Source of the DNA: Archivesica marissinica
Lineage: Eukaryota; Mollusca; Bivalvia; Venerida; Vesicomyidae
DNA: 64,000 nt
Reading direction: 5' to 3'
Assembly: GCA_014843695.1 (NCBI GenBank)
Contig: CM026394.1
Coordinates: forward strand, 36,571,095 to 36,635,094
This document shows positions 34,735-45,075 of this stretch, piece by piece (within the stretch, counting starts at the first letter, position 1; every line of letters begins with the position of its first letter). A program made the translations under genes and the position numbers. The notes under the pieces were generated by a model, which saw only the letters and a program-made list of their open reading frames with translations, was not told the DNA's origin and made no database searches.

Positions 34735-34960
34735 GAAGTCATAATTGCACAGTGGTAGTACGTTCGCTTCAGGTGTGAGGGGCTCAGAGTTCATGCCCAG
34801 CTATAACTATTATGATTGTGTCCCTAGGCAAGGCACATAAATTCCAAATTGCCTCTTCTCTCTCCCTCATGGCGATGGACTCCATCAGGAAAGAGGTCTC
34901 AAGAGCGATTAATCCAACATTGTAAAAACTTGTTTCATAATCGATCTAACATACATTTGA
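34735..34960 (+). mobile_element. Probable SINE with degenerate tRNA-like head
   Basis: GCACAGTGGTAGTACGTTCG (box A-like) is followed by CAGAGTTCATGCCCAG (degenerate box B), a GTCCCTAGGCAAGGCAC segment, and a tail GCGATTAATCC...AAAAACTTGTTTCATAATCG that matches the SINE1 tail region (GTGATTAATATAAG...AAAACTTGCTTCACAATCG). It thus has a different head and core with a shared 3' tail. Confidence 0.6.
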
Positions 34961-35014
34961 TGAACTAAATTACAATCTAAAGATTATGGCGTCTGAATAT
35001 TTTTAATAAGTCTT

Positions 35015-38000
35015 ACAGTCTATAGTCTCCTTTTACAGGAATATTCTAAATATTTTACAGACTGTAGTCTACATTAACAGGAATATTCTAAAGATCTTAC
35101 AGTCTGTAGTCTCCATTAACAGGAATATTCTAAATATCTTACAGTCTGTAGTCTCCTTTTACAGGAATATTCTAAATATCATACAGTCTGTAGTCTCCTT
35201 TACAGGAATATTCTAAAATCTCAGTCTGTAGTCTCTTACAGGAATATTCTAAAGATCTTACAGTCTGTAGTCTCCATTAACAGGAATATTCTAAAGATCT
35301 TACAGTGTAGTCTCCTTTTACAGGAATATTCTAAATATCTTACAGTCTGTAGTCTCCTTTTACAGGAATATTCTAAAGATCTTACAGTCTGTAGTCTCAA
35401 TTAACAGGAATATTCTAAAGATCTTACAGTCTGTAGTCTCCATTAACAGGAATATTCTAAAGATCTTACAGTAGGTAGTCTCCTTTTACAGGAATATTCT
35501 AAATATCTTACAGTCTGTAGTCTCCTTTTACAGGAATATTCTAAAGATCTTACAGTCTGTAGTCTCAATTAACAGGAATATTCTAAAGATCTTACAGTCT
35601 GTAGTCTCCATTAACAGGAATATTCTAAAGATCTTACAGTAGGTAGTCTCCTTTTACAGGAATATTCTAAATATCTTACAGTCTGTAGTCTCCATTTACA
35701 GGAATATTCTAAAGATCTTACAGTCTGTAGTCTCCATTAACAGGTGTCTGTAGTCTCCATTAACAGGAATATTCTAAATATCTTACTGTCTGTAGTCTCC
35801 TTTTACAGGAATATTCTAAAGATCTTACAGTCTGTAGTCTCCATTAACATGAATATTCTAAATATCTTACAGTCTGTAGTCTCCATTAACAGGAATATTC
35901 TAAAGATCTTACAGTCTGTAGTCTCCTTTTACAGGAATATTCTAAAGATCTTACAGTCTGTTGTCTCCATTAACAGGAATATTCTAAAGATCTTACAGTC
36001 TGTAGTCTCCTTTTACAGGAATATTCTAAAGATCTTACAGTCTGTTGTCTCCATTAACAGGAATATTCTAAAGATCTTGCAGTCTGTAGTCTCAATTAAC
36101 AGGAATAGTCTAAAGATCTTAAAGTCTGTAGTCTCCATTAACATGGATATTCTAAAGATCTTACAGTCTGTAGTCTCCATTAACAGGAATATTCTAAAGA
36201 TCTTACAGTCTGTAGTCTCCTTTTACAGGAATATTCTAAAGATCTTACAGTCTGTAGTCTCCATTAACAGCTGTCTGTAGTCTCCATTAACAGGAATATT
36301 CTAAATATCTTACTGTCTGTAGTCTCCTTTTACAGGAATATTCTAAAGATCTTACAGTCTGTAGTCTCCATTAACAGGAATATTCTAAATATCTTACAGT
36401 CTGTAGTCTCCATTAACAGGAATATTCTAAAGATCTTACAGTCTGTAGTCTCCTTTTACAGGAATATTCTAAAGATCTTACAGTCTGTTGTCTCCATTAA
36501 CAGGAATATTCTAAAGATCTTACAGTCTGTAGTCTCCTTTTACAGGAATATTCTAAAGATCTTACAGTCTGTTGTCTCCATTAACAGGAATATTCTAAAG
36601 ATCTTGCAGTCTGTAGTCTCAATTAACAGGAATAGTCTAAAGATCTTAAAGTCTGTAGTCTCCATTAACATGGATATTCTAAAGATCTTACAGTCTGTAG
36701 TCTCCATTAACAGGAATATTCTAAAGATCTTACAGTCTGTAGTCTCCTTTTACAGGAATATTCTAAAGATCTTACAGTCTGTAGTCTCCTTTTACAGGAA
36801 TATTCTAAAGATCTTACAGTCTGTTGTCTCCATTAACAGGAATATTCTAAAGATCTTGCAGTCTGTAGTCTCAATTAACAGGAATAGTCTAAAGATCTTA
36901 AAGTCTGTAGTCTCCATTAACATGGATATTCTAAAGATCTTACAGTCTGTAGTCTCCATTAACAGGAATATTCTAAAGATCTTACAGTCTGTAGTCTCCT
37001 TTTACAGGAATATTCTAAAGATCTTACAGTCTGTAGTCTCCTTTTACAGGAATATTCTAAAGATCTTACAGTCTGTTGTCTCCATTAACAGGAATATTCT
37101 AAAGATCTTACAGTCTGTAGTCTCCATTAACATGAATATTCTAAAGATCTTACAGTCTGTAGTCTCCATTAACATGAATATTCTAAAGATCTTACAGTCT
37201 GTAGTCTCCATTAACAGGAATATTCTAAATATCTTACAGTCTGTAGTCTCCTTTTACAGGAATATTCTAAATATCATACAGTCTGTAGTCTCCATTAACA
37301 GGAATATTCTAAATATCCTTCAGTCTGTAGTCTCCTTTTACAGGAATATTCTAAAGATCTTACAGTCTGTAGTCTCCTTTTACAGGAATATTCTAAAGAT
37401 CTTACAGTATGTAGTCTCCATTAACAGGAATATTCTAAAGATCTTACAGTAGGTAGTCTCCTTTTACAGGAATATTCTAAAGATCTTACAGTCTGTAGTC
37501 TCCATTAACAGGAATATTCTAAAGATCTTACAGTCTGTAGTCTCCATTAACAGGAATATTCTAAAGATCTTACAGTCTGTAGTCTCCTTTTACAGGAATA
37601 TTCTAAAGATCTTACAGTCTGTTGTCTCCATTAACAGGAATATTCTAAAGATCTTACAGTCTGTAGTCTCCATTAACAGGAATATTCTAAAGATCTTACA
37701 GTCTGTAGTCTCAATTAACAGGAATAGTCTAAAGATCTTACAGTCTGTAGTCTCCATTAACATGAATATTCTAAAGATCTTACAGTCTGTAGTCTCCATT
37801 AACAGGAATATTCTAAAGATCTTACAGTAGGTAGTCTCCTTTTACAGGACTATTCTAAAGATCTTACAGTCTGTAGTCTCCTTTTACAGGAATATTCTAA
37901 AGATCTTACAGTCTGTAGTCTCCATTAACAGGAATATTCTAAAGATCTTACAGTAGGTAGTCTCCTTTTACAGGAATATTCTAAAGATCTTACAGTCTGT

Positions 38001-38280
38001 AGTCTCCATTAACAGGAATATTCTAAATATCTTACTGTCTGTAGTCTCCATTAACAGGAATATTCTAAATATCTTAGTCTGTAGTCTCCATTTACAGGAA
38101 TATTCTAAATAGCTTACAGTCTGTAGTCTCCATTAACAGGAATATTCTAAATATCTTACAGTTTGTAGTCTCCATTAACAGGAATATTCTAAATATCTTA
38201 CAGTCTGTAGTCTCCATTTACAGGAATATTCTAAATAGCTTACAGTCTGTAGTCTCCATTAACAGGAATATTCTAAAGAT
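35015..38280. repeat. 42-bp tandem array with higher-order repeats
   Basis: About 77 copies of a 42-bp unit with core ACAGGAATATTCTAAAGATC and CAGTCTGTAGTCTC, in two main types (CCATTAACAGG and CCTTTTACAGG). Marker variants show larger duplications. The aberrant junction CAGgTGTCTGTAG/CAGcTGTCTGTAG recurs at 35745 and 36272 (527 bp). CTCAATTAACAGGAATAGTC recurs at 36091, 36618 and 36870 (527 and 252 bp). The left end is more degenerate. It is partly open (42 = 3 x 14) but I do not call it coding. Confidence 0.95.
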
Positions 38281-38618
38281 TCGCACACGTGAGTTAGTCT
38301 AAAGACTAGTGGGTCAGTCATCATCTTATGTCAGCATAAATACATTTACAAGGCAATAGAATAAATAATTTCATTCACTCATAGATTCATACTTCGATAA
38401 TATACTATTTCTTTCATAAATTCATTCACACAATTATAAATTATTTCATTCATTCATGGATTTATACTTCGACAACATGGTATTTCTTTCATAAATTCAT
38501 TCACACACATTTTCTATCAATTATAGGTGTGCTAATTGGTTGTGTCCATCTACCCAAGCTTGTCTTGCAGTCTTTGCTTAACAGTATATAAAACAATTCA
38601 ATTCCAACACCTTGCATC
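38281..38618. repeat. Degenerate ~90-bp TTCATTCACTCATGGATTCA repeats
   Basis: Two diverged units at ~38360-38515 and two more at ~38960-39075 share TTCATTCACTCAT.GATTCATACTTC..CAACA and TTTCTTTCATAAATTCATTC. The SINE2 copy at 38619 separates the pairs. Confidence 0.65.
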
Positions 38619-38875
38619 TGGTAATCCAGGGATGGCAGGTTCGATCCCCCCGTCTGACCCTAATAAAATTAACAGTCTTTCAGATGGGACGTTAAACCGA
38701 GGTCTCGTGTCGGTGCTTTACACCGTGCACGTAAAAGAACCAGAAGAGACTCTGGAATGGGTCTCTGTTTGTATCATGAACTATCCTCCAAAATCTAAAA
38801 TGACTAATATCTTCAGGAGGCGTCGCTCATATGGGCAACCGGTAGCGACGATAAATAAACGTAAAACACACACAC
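38619..38875 (+). mobile_element. SINE2 copy c with target-site duplication
   Basis: The sequence begins inside the tRNA-like head (TGGTAATCCAGGGATGGCAG), with box B GGTTCGATCCC, and continues through the whole body to a (CA)n-containing tail. A 12-bp direct repeat ACACCTTGCATC flanks it at 38607-38618 and 38876-38887, the expected target-site duplication of LINE-driven insertion. The 5' truncation within the tRNA head is consistent with incomplete reverse transcription. Confidence 0.9.
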
Positions 38876-39223
38876 ACACCTTGCATCATCCATGCATCAT
38901 GAAAACCTAATGTACAGAGTAGATTTTTAATAAGAGAACAAATTAATTGTACATTTATCAACAAATCATTTCGTTCACTCATGGATTCATACTTCAACAA
39001 CACAGTATTTTCTTTCATAAATTCATTGATACATTTATAAACAAATCATTTCATTCACTAATGGATCCATATAAAAGTGTTTGATAACACAATAGAGTCA
39101 GCTAACACAGCATTAACTTCTAAATGTCAATTTGAAACATCATATCTGAAACGTAGGCTCTGAATATCATCTTCATATTGTTAATATTAAGTCACACATT
39201 TTGCTATGCCCATCATTTTACCT

Positions 39224-39347
39224 TAATTATGTTATGGTGACCTTGACCTTTGACCTAATGACGCACAAAACAATGTACGATGATCTTCCTCATAATACCG
39301 GGAGTGTTTCTGCAGAGGTTCAATGTTATAGATGTTGACGTACAGTC
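39224..39347 (-). CDS. Possible terminal exon (unknown protein)
   Basis: On the minus strand a good acceptor (TTGTTTGTTTCAG, AG at 39349-39348) precedes an open stretch beginning LYVNIYNIEPLQKHSRYYEE and ending LGQRSRSP followed by TAA. The frame requires the previous exon to end in phase 1. The exon candidate at 40588-40718 ends in phase 0, so the two do not join directly. The last codons overlap an AGGTCA direct-repeat motif, which weakens the case. No family is recognised. Confidence 0.3.
39238..39256 (-). promoter_or_regulatory. Three AGGTCA half-sites (nuclear-receptor-like)
   Basis: The minus strand reads AGGTCAAAGGTCAAGGTCA: a direct repeat with 1-bp spacing followed by a third half-site with TCAAGGTCA. 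Such sequences bind RXR/HNF4 and ERR/SF-1 class receptors in animals. Here it is only a sequence match. Similar motifs are often carried by dispersed repeats. Confidence 0.3.
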
Positions 39348-40082
39348 CTGAAACAAACAACGTTATATATCTTACATCAAGCAGTATTACACTATAGTAA
39401 AAGTAATTGTGATAATTATACTATGTATATTCATTGAAATAAAATATGGTTTAAACTATAGTAAAAGTACTAAGGGCCATAACTGTAGTATTCCTTCTGT
39501 GATCTGAATAACACTTGCGCACTTACATATGTACACAGTTTTGTTTGCACCAGCCAGACCATGTCTGTGATATTGATCCGGACACATTTTTGTAATGGAT
39601 GGACGGACAACATCCAACTACCATGAGCATGAGAAACCAAGAGGGGATCTATTATAAGACTAGCAAGTCAAGGGCAGTAATTCTATAGTTAATGTATGTT
39701 CATTATAAGACTAGCACGTCAACGGCAGTAACTCTATAGTTAAAGATATGTTCATTATAAGACTAGATGAGATAAAGATCTCACTATGGGGCATAGATAT
39801 TCAAACTATAAAATGGTGAAAACATGACAAGCGAAATCACGATTGTTTCATCTGAAACAAATACATAATACCGCACACCAAGTTCTGCTTATATAATACA
39901 ATGTATGGCATTATTACGGTGAAATCTTACTTACATGCATTGCTTGTTCATATTATAAATACCTGTATACAAGTGTATGTCTTACACATAAAAGTAAATG
40001 GGTTGAGACACAAAGTATAACCAATATTAGTTATTATAAATTCTTACTGGCAAGCAAACAACATGCTTTGACCCTATGTATT

Positions 40083-40415
40083 CAATGGGTTCGATCCCCG
40101 GACCGGGAAGTATGTGAGATGGTACGGCGGTCGCCAGATCTGACAGGTGGGTTTATCTGGGTTCTCCAGTTTCCTCCCACACGAATGACCACAGTTACGC
40201 TTTCATCCTCGCCAACGATAGTGATTAATATAAGTTGATAAAACTTGCTGCGCAATCGTGGAGAGAATTACCATAAGCTCCTGTAGCTTTCAATTCAACC
40301 CACTTGTCTTGATAGTTGTATTGTATGGATGTTATATGTACAGATGTTATATGTCATGTTTATCTTGATAAATAAAATATGTTTAAACCAATCGTTGTAA
40401 AATAAATAAAGTTTT
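40083..40415 (+). mobile_element. SINE1 copy b
   Basis: Box B GGTTCGATCCCCGG at ~40088, core with GGGTTCTCCAGTTTCCTCCC (~40158), then AGTGATTAATATAAGTTG. A ~110-bp insertion (40263-40388, CTGTAGCTTTCAATTC... ATAAATAAAATATGTTTAAAC) lies between CAATCGT and the final CGTTGTAAAATAAATAAAG tail, unlike copy a. A diverged ~35-bp direct repeat (CTTACTGGCAAG.AAAC..ATGCTTTGACCC) flanks it at ~40046 and ~40443. Confidence 0.75.
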
Positions 40416-40587
40416 AAAAAAAAATGGTGTTATACTACAATCCTTACTGGCAAGGAAACCATATGCTTTGACCCACTGAGTATAGGACATAGAACACAGA
40501 ATGTAGAATGTAGTCATTCTGGTAGCAATGAGTAACCACAATATTGGGTGCACGCTTGCCCTTAATTAGTCTATTTATGATACTTAC

Positions 40588-40718
40588 CTCAAAATGTATT
40601 GTATGCATGCCAGAGTTCAAGATACTAGGCAGCAGTGAATCCTCTATCTCAATAAAGTGGATACATGACCACCAATTGTCCAATCGTAAGCTGTCGCTGA
40701 GGCAGGACAATGTAAACT
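40588..40718 (-). CDS. Host-gene exon candidate (unknown protein)
   Basis: On the minus strand a 131-nt stretch is bounded by a strong acceptor (TTCTTTGTTATTTTCAG, AG at 40720-40719) and a near-consensus donor (GAG|GTAAGTAT, GT at 40587-40586). Frame +2 is open throughout and encodes 43 residues, FTLSCLSDSLRLDNWWSC... to ...GMHTIHFE, with normal amino-acid composition. An AG two bases later would give a 129-nt exon of exactly 43 codons. The next exon upstream would lie beyond the transposon nest to the right, so the nest may occupy an intron. I do not recognise the protein family. Confidence 0.6.
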
Positions 40719-42951
40719 CTGAAAATAACAAAGAAATTCAATAACGCAAACTTGTAAAACAATAAACAAGAGGAGCATTGAATGAATGAATGAATGAATG
40801 AATGAATGAATGAATGGTGTTTTACGGCGCATCGACATCTAAGGTCATGTAGCGCGCATTAAAGTTATGTTTATTGTCGAGTGTATGAAATAAAATTCTA
40901 TATAAGTATATGCATTACGTAAAAATTAATACTAAGAAGTTATAAAGACGTAAGATTAATTACAGGTAATATATGAATGAATGATTACTACAAAGGCATG
41001 AATTGATATCACAGCTTATTATAAATGCTTATTGCCTTGATAAATGATATGATGGACTCTACTCTGATAGAGTCGAAGAGTTTTTTAATGTTGTCCACAT
41101 TGTAGTACTGCAACCGGATTGGTTGAAGGTCAACACATTGTATTAAGATATGCTCCACCGTGTATATAGTATTGCATGGGATACACTCTGGTGCATCATC
41201 TCATGAATGTGATATTCGAGAATGACCAATCCTGACACGGGCAAGAATGACTTCTTCTCGACGAATAGGCCTGTAAATTGGGCACCATTCGCCAAGTGTT
41301 GGTTTGATCGAATGAAGTTTGTTAAAAATGTCCCCATCCCATCGGGCCTGCCAAGAGGATTGAATTAAGGTAAGAATTGTAGACTTAAAATCGGTATAAC
41401 ACACTTTAATCCTAGACATTGGTAATGACAAAGCCAGCTTTGCATTCTGGTCAGCCATTTCATTACCTTTTATACCCATATGACTCGGAAGCCAGCAGAA
41501 CACAAATGTATTTGCTTCTGAAAGGGAAGAAATCCTTTCAAGCAAAGTACAAACAATAGGATTTTCAAACTTTTCATAATACAAAGCCTGTAAAACAGAC
41601 AAGGAATCAGAGAAAATGATATATTGAACATAGTGTGATTCCACTGCAAGATCTAGAGCGAGATCTATGGCCTTCAGTTCGGCAGAGAAAATTGAGGACT
41701 TGTTTGGAAGTCTACATTTCCGATTTTTATTCCCAAAGATTGCTGCTGACGCAACAGTGTCACCAGCTTTTGAACCATCTGTGTATATGGCTTTGAAGTC
41801 AGAATAAAATTCCCTGATTTCATGATATTTTGTTTGAAACTGGCTCCTGTCTGTAATAGACTTTTTATCAGAAGTGAGAACAAAGCGAAACTCGGCAGTT
41901 TTAAGGGTCCAAGGAGGATAATCTGGGATTTTATACTGTGCAATAGATTTCATGTCAATATGTAGGTCATCTAGACATTGTTCCATGCGTATACCTAGTG
42001 GGGCAATAGCTCTCGGCTTTCTTTGAAACTGCACTTTAAATTGGGGTTGAAAGACCACTTTGTGAGCTGGGTTTAGAGGATTTGACTTGAGTTTCAGTAG
42101 GTATTTCGTCGTCTAGCATACAGAGAGGGTTCATTTACTTCAGCATAAATACTTTTAACAGGGGAAGTTCTGAAAGCTCCAAGGACTAATCGTAGACCTT
42201 GATTATGTATAGGATCAAGTATTTTCAGGTACGATTTTCGTGCAGATCCGTAAATTATCGAACCATAATCCAGCTTAGAGCGAACCAATGACCGATAGAG
42301 CCGTAGAAGTACCTTTCTATCAGCTCCCCAATCAGTACCCTGTGGTACACCCATCTGCTGTTCCCGAGCATCTGATAGGGTATTACAAATCCGAACACGA
42401 AAAAGTCTTTCATATTTAAAAATGCAGAAATAAATAATGGAAGGCGTCCTCTAAGGTCAAAGTCGTGAAGATCTTTTAAAATGCCATATTTCCAGGTTGT
42501 GTCATAAGCACTCTCAAGGTCGAAAAATACTGAAGCAACATGTTGTTTATTGACAAAGCCCTCTCTAATAAATGTTTCGAAACGAACTAGATGATCCAGT
42601 GTGCTTCGCTGCTGACGAAAGCCACTCTGGACATTAACAATTAAATGATTTGATTCGAGAAACCATACAAGCCGGTTGTTTACCATTCTTTCCATAGTTT
42701 TACATATACAACTTGTTAACGCTATGGGTCTATAGTTGTTTGGATCCTTTTTATCCGTATCTGGTTTTGGTATTGGGATGACTAAAGCCTCCCTTCAAGA
42801 TGTAGGAAACTCACCAATTTGCCGTATAGAATTAAACATGTCCAATAAGATAAAGAGGGAGGAGCTAGGTAGATGTTTTAAGAATTGATAGTGGATTTTA
42901 TCTGGACCTGGGGATGTATCATGTGCTTTTGACAAAGCAGACTTTAGTTCT

Positions 42952-44862
42952 AAAATACTAAATGAACAAATAAAAGCATCTTTACCTTTGATGAAAAACA
43001 TATACGTTAAACTGTTAAATCTTATATTCGATACCGGAATCATCCCAGAACAGTGGACAGTTGGTATTATTAACCCAATATATAAAAATAAAGGAGACAT
43101 AACAAAACCAGAAAACTATCGCCCAATAACATTGTTAAGTTGTCTAGGCAAAGTATTTACTAGTATTTTGAATAAAAGAATAACCGATTATGTTGAAACT
43201 ACTGATATTTTAAACAACACACAAGCGGGATTCAGAAAAGGATTTTCAACAGCAGACAATTTATTTATTTTACAACATATCATTCAATATGTTAACAACA
43301 ACAGAAAAAAATTATTTTGCTCATTTATCGATTTAAAACAAGCGTTCGATACCATCTGGAGAAATGGCTTATGGGAGAAATTAATAAATGCTAAAATCAA
43401 TGGTAAATGTCTACAGGTTATAAGAAACATGTATAATGGAATAAAGTCTTGTGTAAAAGTTAATTCAAAATTTTCGAACTTCTTCACATGCAACATCGGA
43501 GTTCGTCAAGGTGAAAATTTGTCTCCTTTGCTATTTTCTTTATTTTTAAATGACTTAAGAGATTTTTTCCAAAACAATAGTAATGCGCAAGGAATATTAT
43601 TACAGAATGAACAAAACACAAACGAGCTCTTTAATCTTTTAAAAATATACATTTTACTTTATGCAGACGATACAGTAATACTGGCAGAAACTGCAAGTGA
43701 TTTACAAGATGCCCTAAATACTTACGAACAATACTGTGATAAATGGAAGCTCACGGTTAATATCACAAAAACTAAAATAATCGTGTTTTCAAAAGGTAGA
43801 CAACCTATGTATAATTTCAAATATAAAAAGGAAACAATAGAAGTCGTAAAAGAGTATAAATACCTTAGTATCTTCTTCAATAGAAGCGGCTCTTTCTTTA
43901 ATTGTAAACAAAATATTTCAAATCAAGCAACTAGGGCAATGTATAGCCTAATAAGAAATTCAAATCGACTTAACCTACCAATAGATCTACAAATAGACCT
44001 ATTTAATAAAACCATCAAACCGATTCTACTATATGGAGCTGAAATTTGGGGGTTTGGGAAATTAGATGTAATAGAAAGGGTTCAACTTAAATTTTTAAAA
44101 TATATATTGAAATTAAAACGGTCCACCCCAAATTATTTTATTTATGGCGAAACTGGATGTATGCCGCTATCGATAGCTATTGAGGAAAAAATTATTTCGT
44201 TCTGGTCAAAACTATGTATTACGGAAGAAGGTGATATACCAAAGAAATTGTCTCATCTAGTATATAAAAATATGTTACAAACATCACAAAATTTACCCGA
44301 AGAATTGCTTAAAGTAAAATTTCCATGGCTATATAATGTTAAAACAATTCTAATAAAATGTGGTTTCATAAATGTATGGACTGAACATAGTTTTCCTAAT
44401 GCAAAATGGTTAAAACTAGCGGTAAAACAAAAACTACATGATTTATATTTAAATAATTGGTACACCATGGTAGACAACTCTAGTAATAGTACGTTTTATC
44501 GAGTGTTTAAAAGATCTTTTGGAATTGAACCTTACTTATCAAAATTACAAAACTCCACATTGTATAACCTAATTAAATTTAGAACAAGAAACCATCGATT
44601 ACCAATAGAAACAGGAAACTGGTCAAGAACACCAATAAATGAAAGAACATGTAACTCTTGTAGAAACAGAATTGGGGATGAATTTCACTATTTGTTTGAA
44701 TGTGAACAATTTACAAATGAAAGAAGACAATATATTAATCCGATGTATTTTCGACGCCCAAATATGTTTAAATTAGAGAAATTAATTTGCACCAAAAATA
44801 GTTCAGAATTTCAGAAATTATGTAAGTTTATTATGATAATAATGTTACATACAAGAATGTAA
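42952..44862 (+). CDS. LINE D reverse transcriptase, intact from truncation point to stop
   Basis: The frame is open from the first base of the insert. The first ATG is 42991. RT motifs counted from that ATG are ENYRPITLLS (~residue 39), AGFRKGFSTAD (~80), FIDLKQAFDT (~112), GVRQGENLSPLLFSLF (~170) and catalytic LYADDTVILA (~222), followed by the thumb region with LLYGAEIWG. A C-terminal zinc motif CNSCRNRIGDEFHYLFEC lies near residue 552. There is no RNase H after RT, unlike LINEs A-C. The frame is uninterrupted for more than 620 codons, the longest intact enzyme frame in the window, suggesting a recent insertion. The endonuclease is lost by truncation. The clade (CR1/L2 or RTE side) is not determined. 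Confidence 0.9.
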   Translation, partial: KILNEQIKASLPLMKNIYVKLLNLIFDTGIIPEQWTVGIINPIYKNKGDITKPENYRPITLLSCLGKVFTSILNKRITDYVETTDILNNTQAGFRKGFSTADNLFILQHIIQYVNNNRKKLFCSFIDLKQAFDTIWRNGLWEKLINAKINGKCLQVIRNMYNGIKSCVKVNSKFSNFFTCNIGVRQGENLSPLLFSLFLNDLRDFFQNNSNAQGILLQNEQNTNELFNLLKIYILLYADDTVILAETASDLQDALNTYEQYCDKWKLTVNITKTKIIVFSKGRQPMYNFKYKKETIEVVKEYKYLSIFFNRSGSFFNCKQNISNQATRAMYSLIRNSNRLNLPIDLQIDLFNKTIKPILLYGAEIWGFGKLDVIERVQLKFLKYILKLKRSTPNYFIYGETGCMPLSIAIEEKIISFWSKLCITEEGDIPKKLSHLVYKNMLQTSQNLPEELLKVKFPWLYNVKTILIKCGFINVWTEHSFPNAKWLKLAVKQKLHDLYLNNWYTMVDNSSNSTFYRVFKRSFGIEPYLSKLQNSTLYNLIKFRTRNHRLPIETGNWSRTPINERTCNSCRNRIGDEFHYLFECEQFTNERRQYINPMYFRRPNMFKLEKLICTKNSSEFQKLCKFIMIIMLHTRM

Positions 44863-45075
44863 CAGGTATACTCTTTTTCCAAATTTGTGATATTTGTGTC
44901 TATAACTAAAAATACTATTGGAAATATTTATTCACCTTGACAATTGATATATTCTGTTTTGTGCTTTTGTTTTGTAGCCTCGTTTGTATGTCTTGTTTAT
45001 TGTAAATACCTCATATTTGCATGTTCTGTACATGTATTGAGTGAAATAAAAGAGATGTTCTGTTCTGTTCTGTTC
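42952..45075 (+). mobile_element. LINE D, 5'-truncated, inserted in LINE A3
   Basis: The sequence between two AGTTCT copies (42946-42951 and 45076-45081) is a 5'-truncated LINE: an RT frame, a ~190-nt 3' UTR and a (TTCTG)n tail (45055-45075). Removing it and one AGTTCT restores the continuous LINE A sequence (ACTTTAGTTCTTTAAGATTA on the plus strand), so its boundaries are exact. Its tail type matches LINE F. Confidence 0.95.

Larger units (their letters stand above)
38888..40082. other. Unique DNA with a possible terminal exon and small repeats
   Basis: Contains the degenerate ATTCACT repeats at ~38960-39075, a possible minus-strand exon (39224-39347), nuclear-receptor-type half-sites (39238-39256) and a ~58-bp tandem repeat at 39651-39770 (TTATAAGACTAGCA..TCAA, three partial units). 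Elsewhere I see nothing. Confidence 0.5.

Noticed and set aside
32249..38280. CRISPR-like regular repeats
   Set aside because: Units are contiguous with no unique spacers, in a eukaryotic context with no cas genes.
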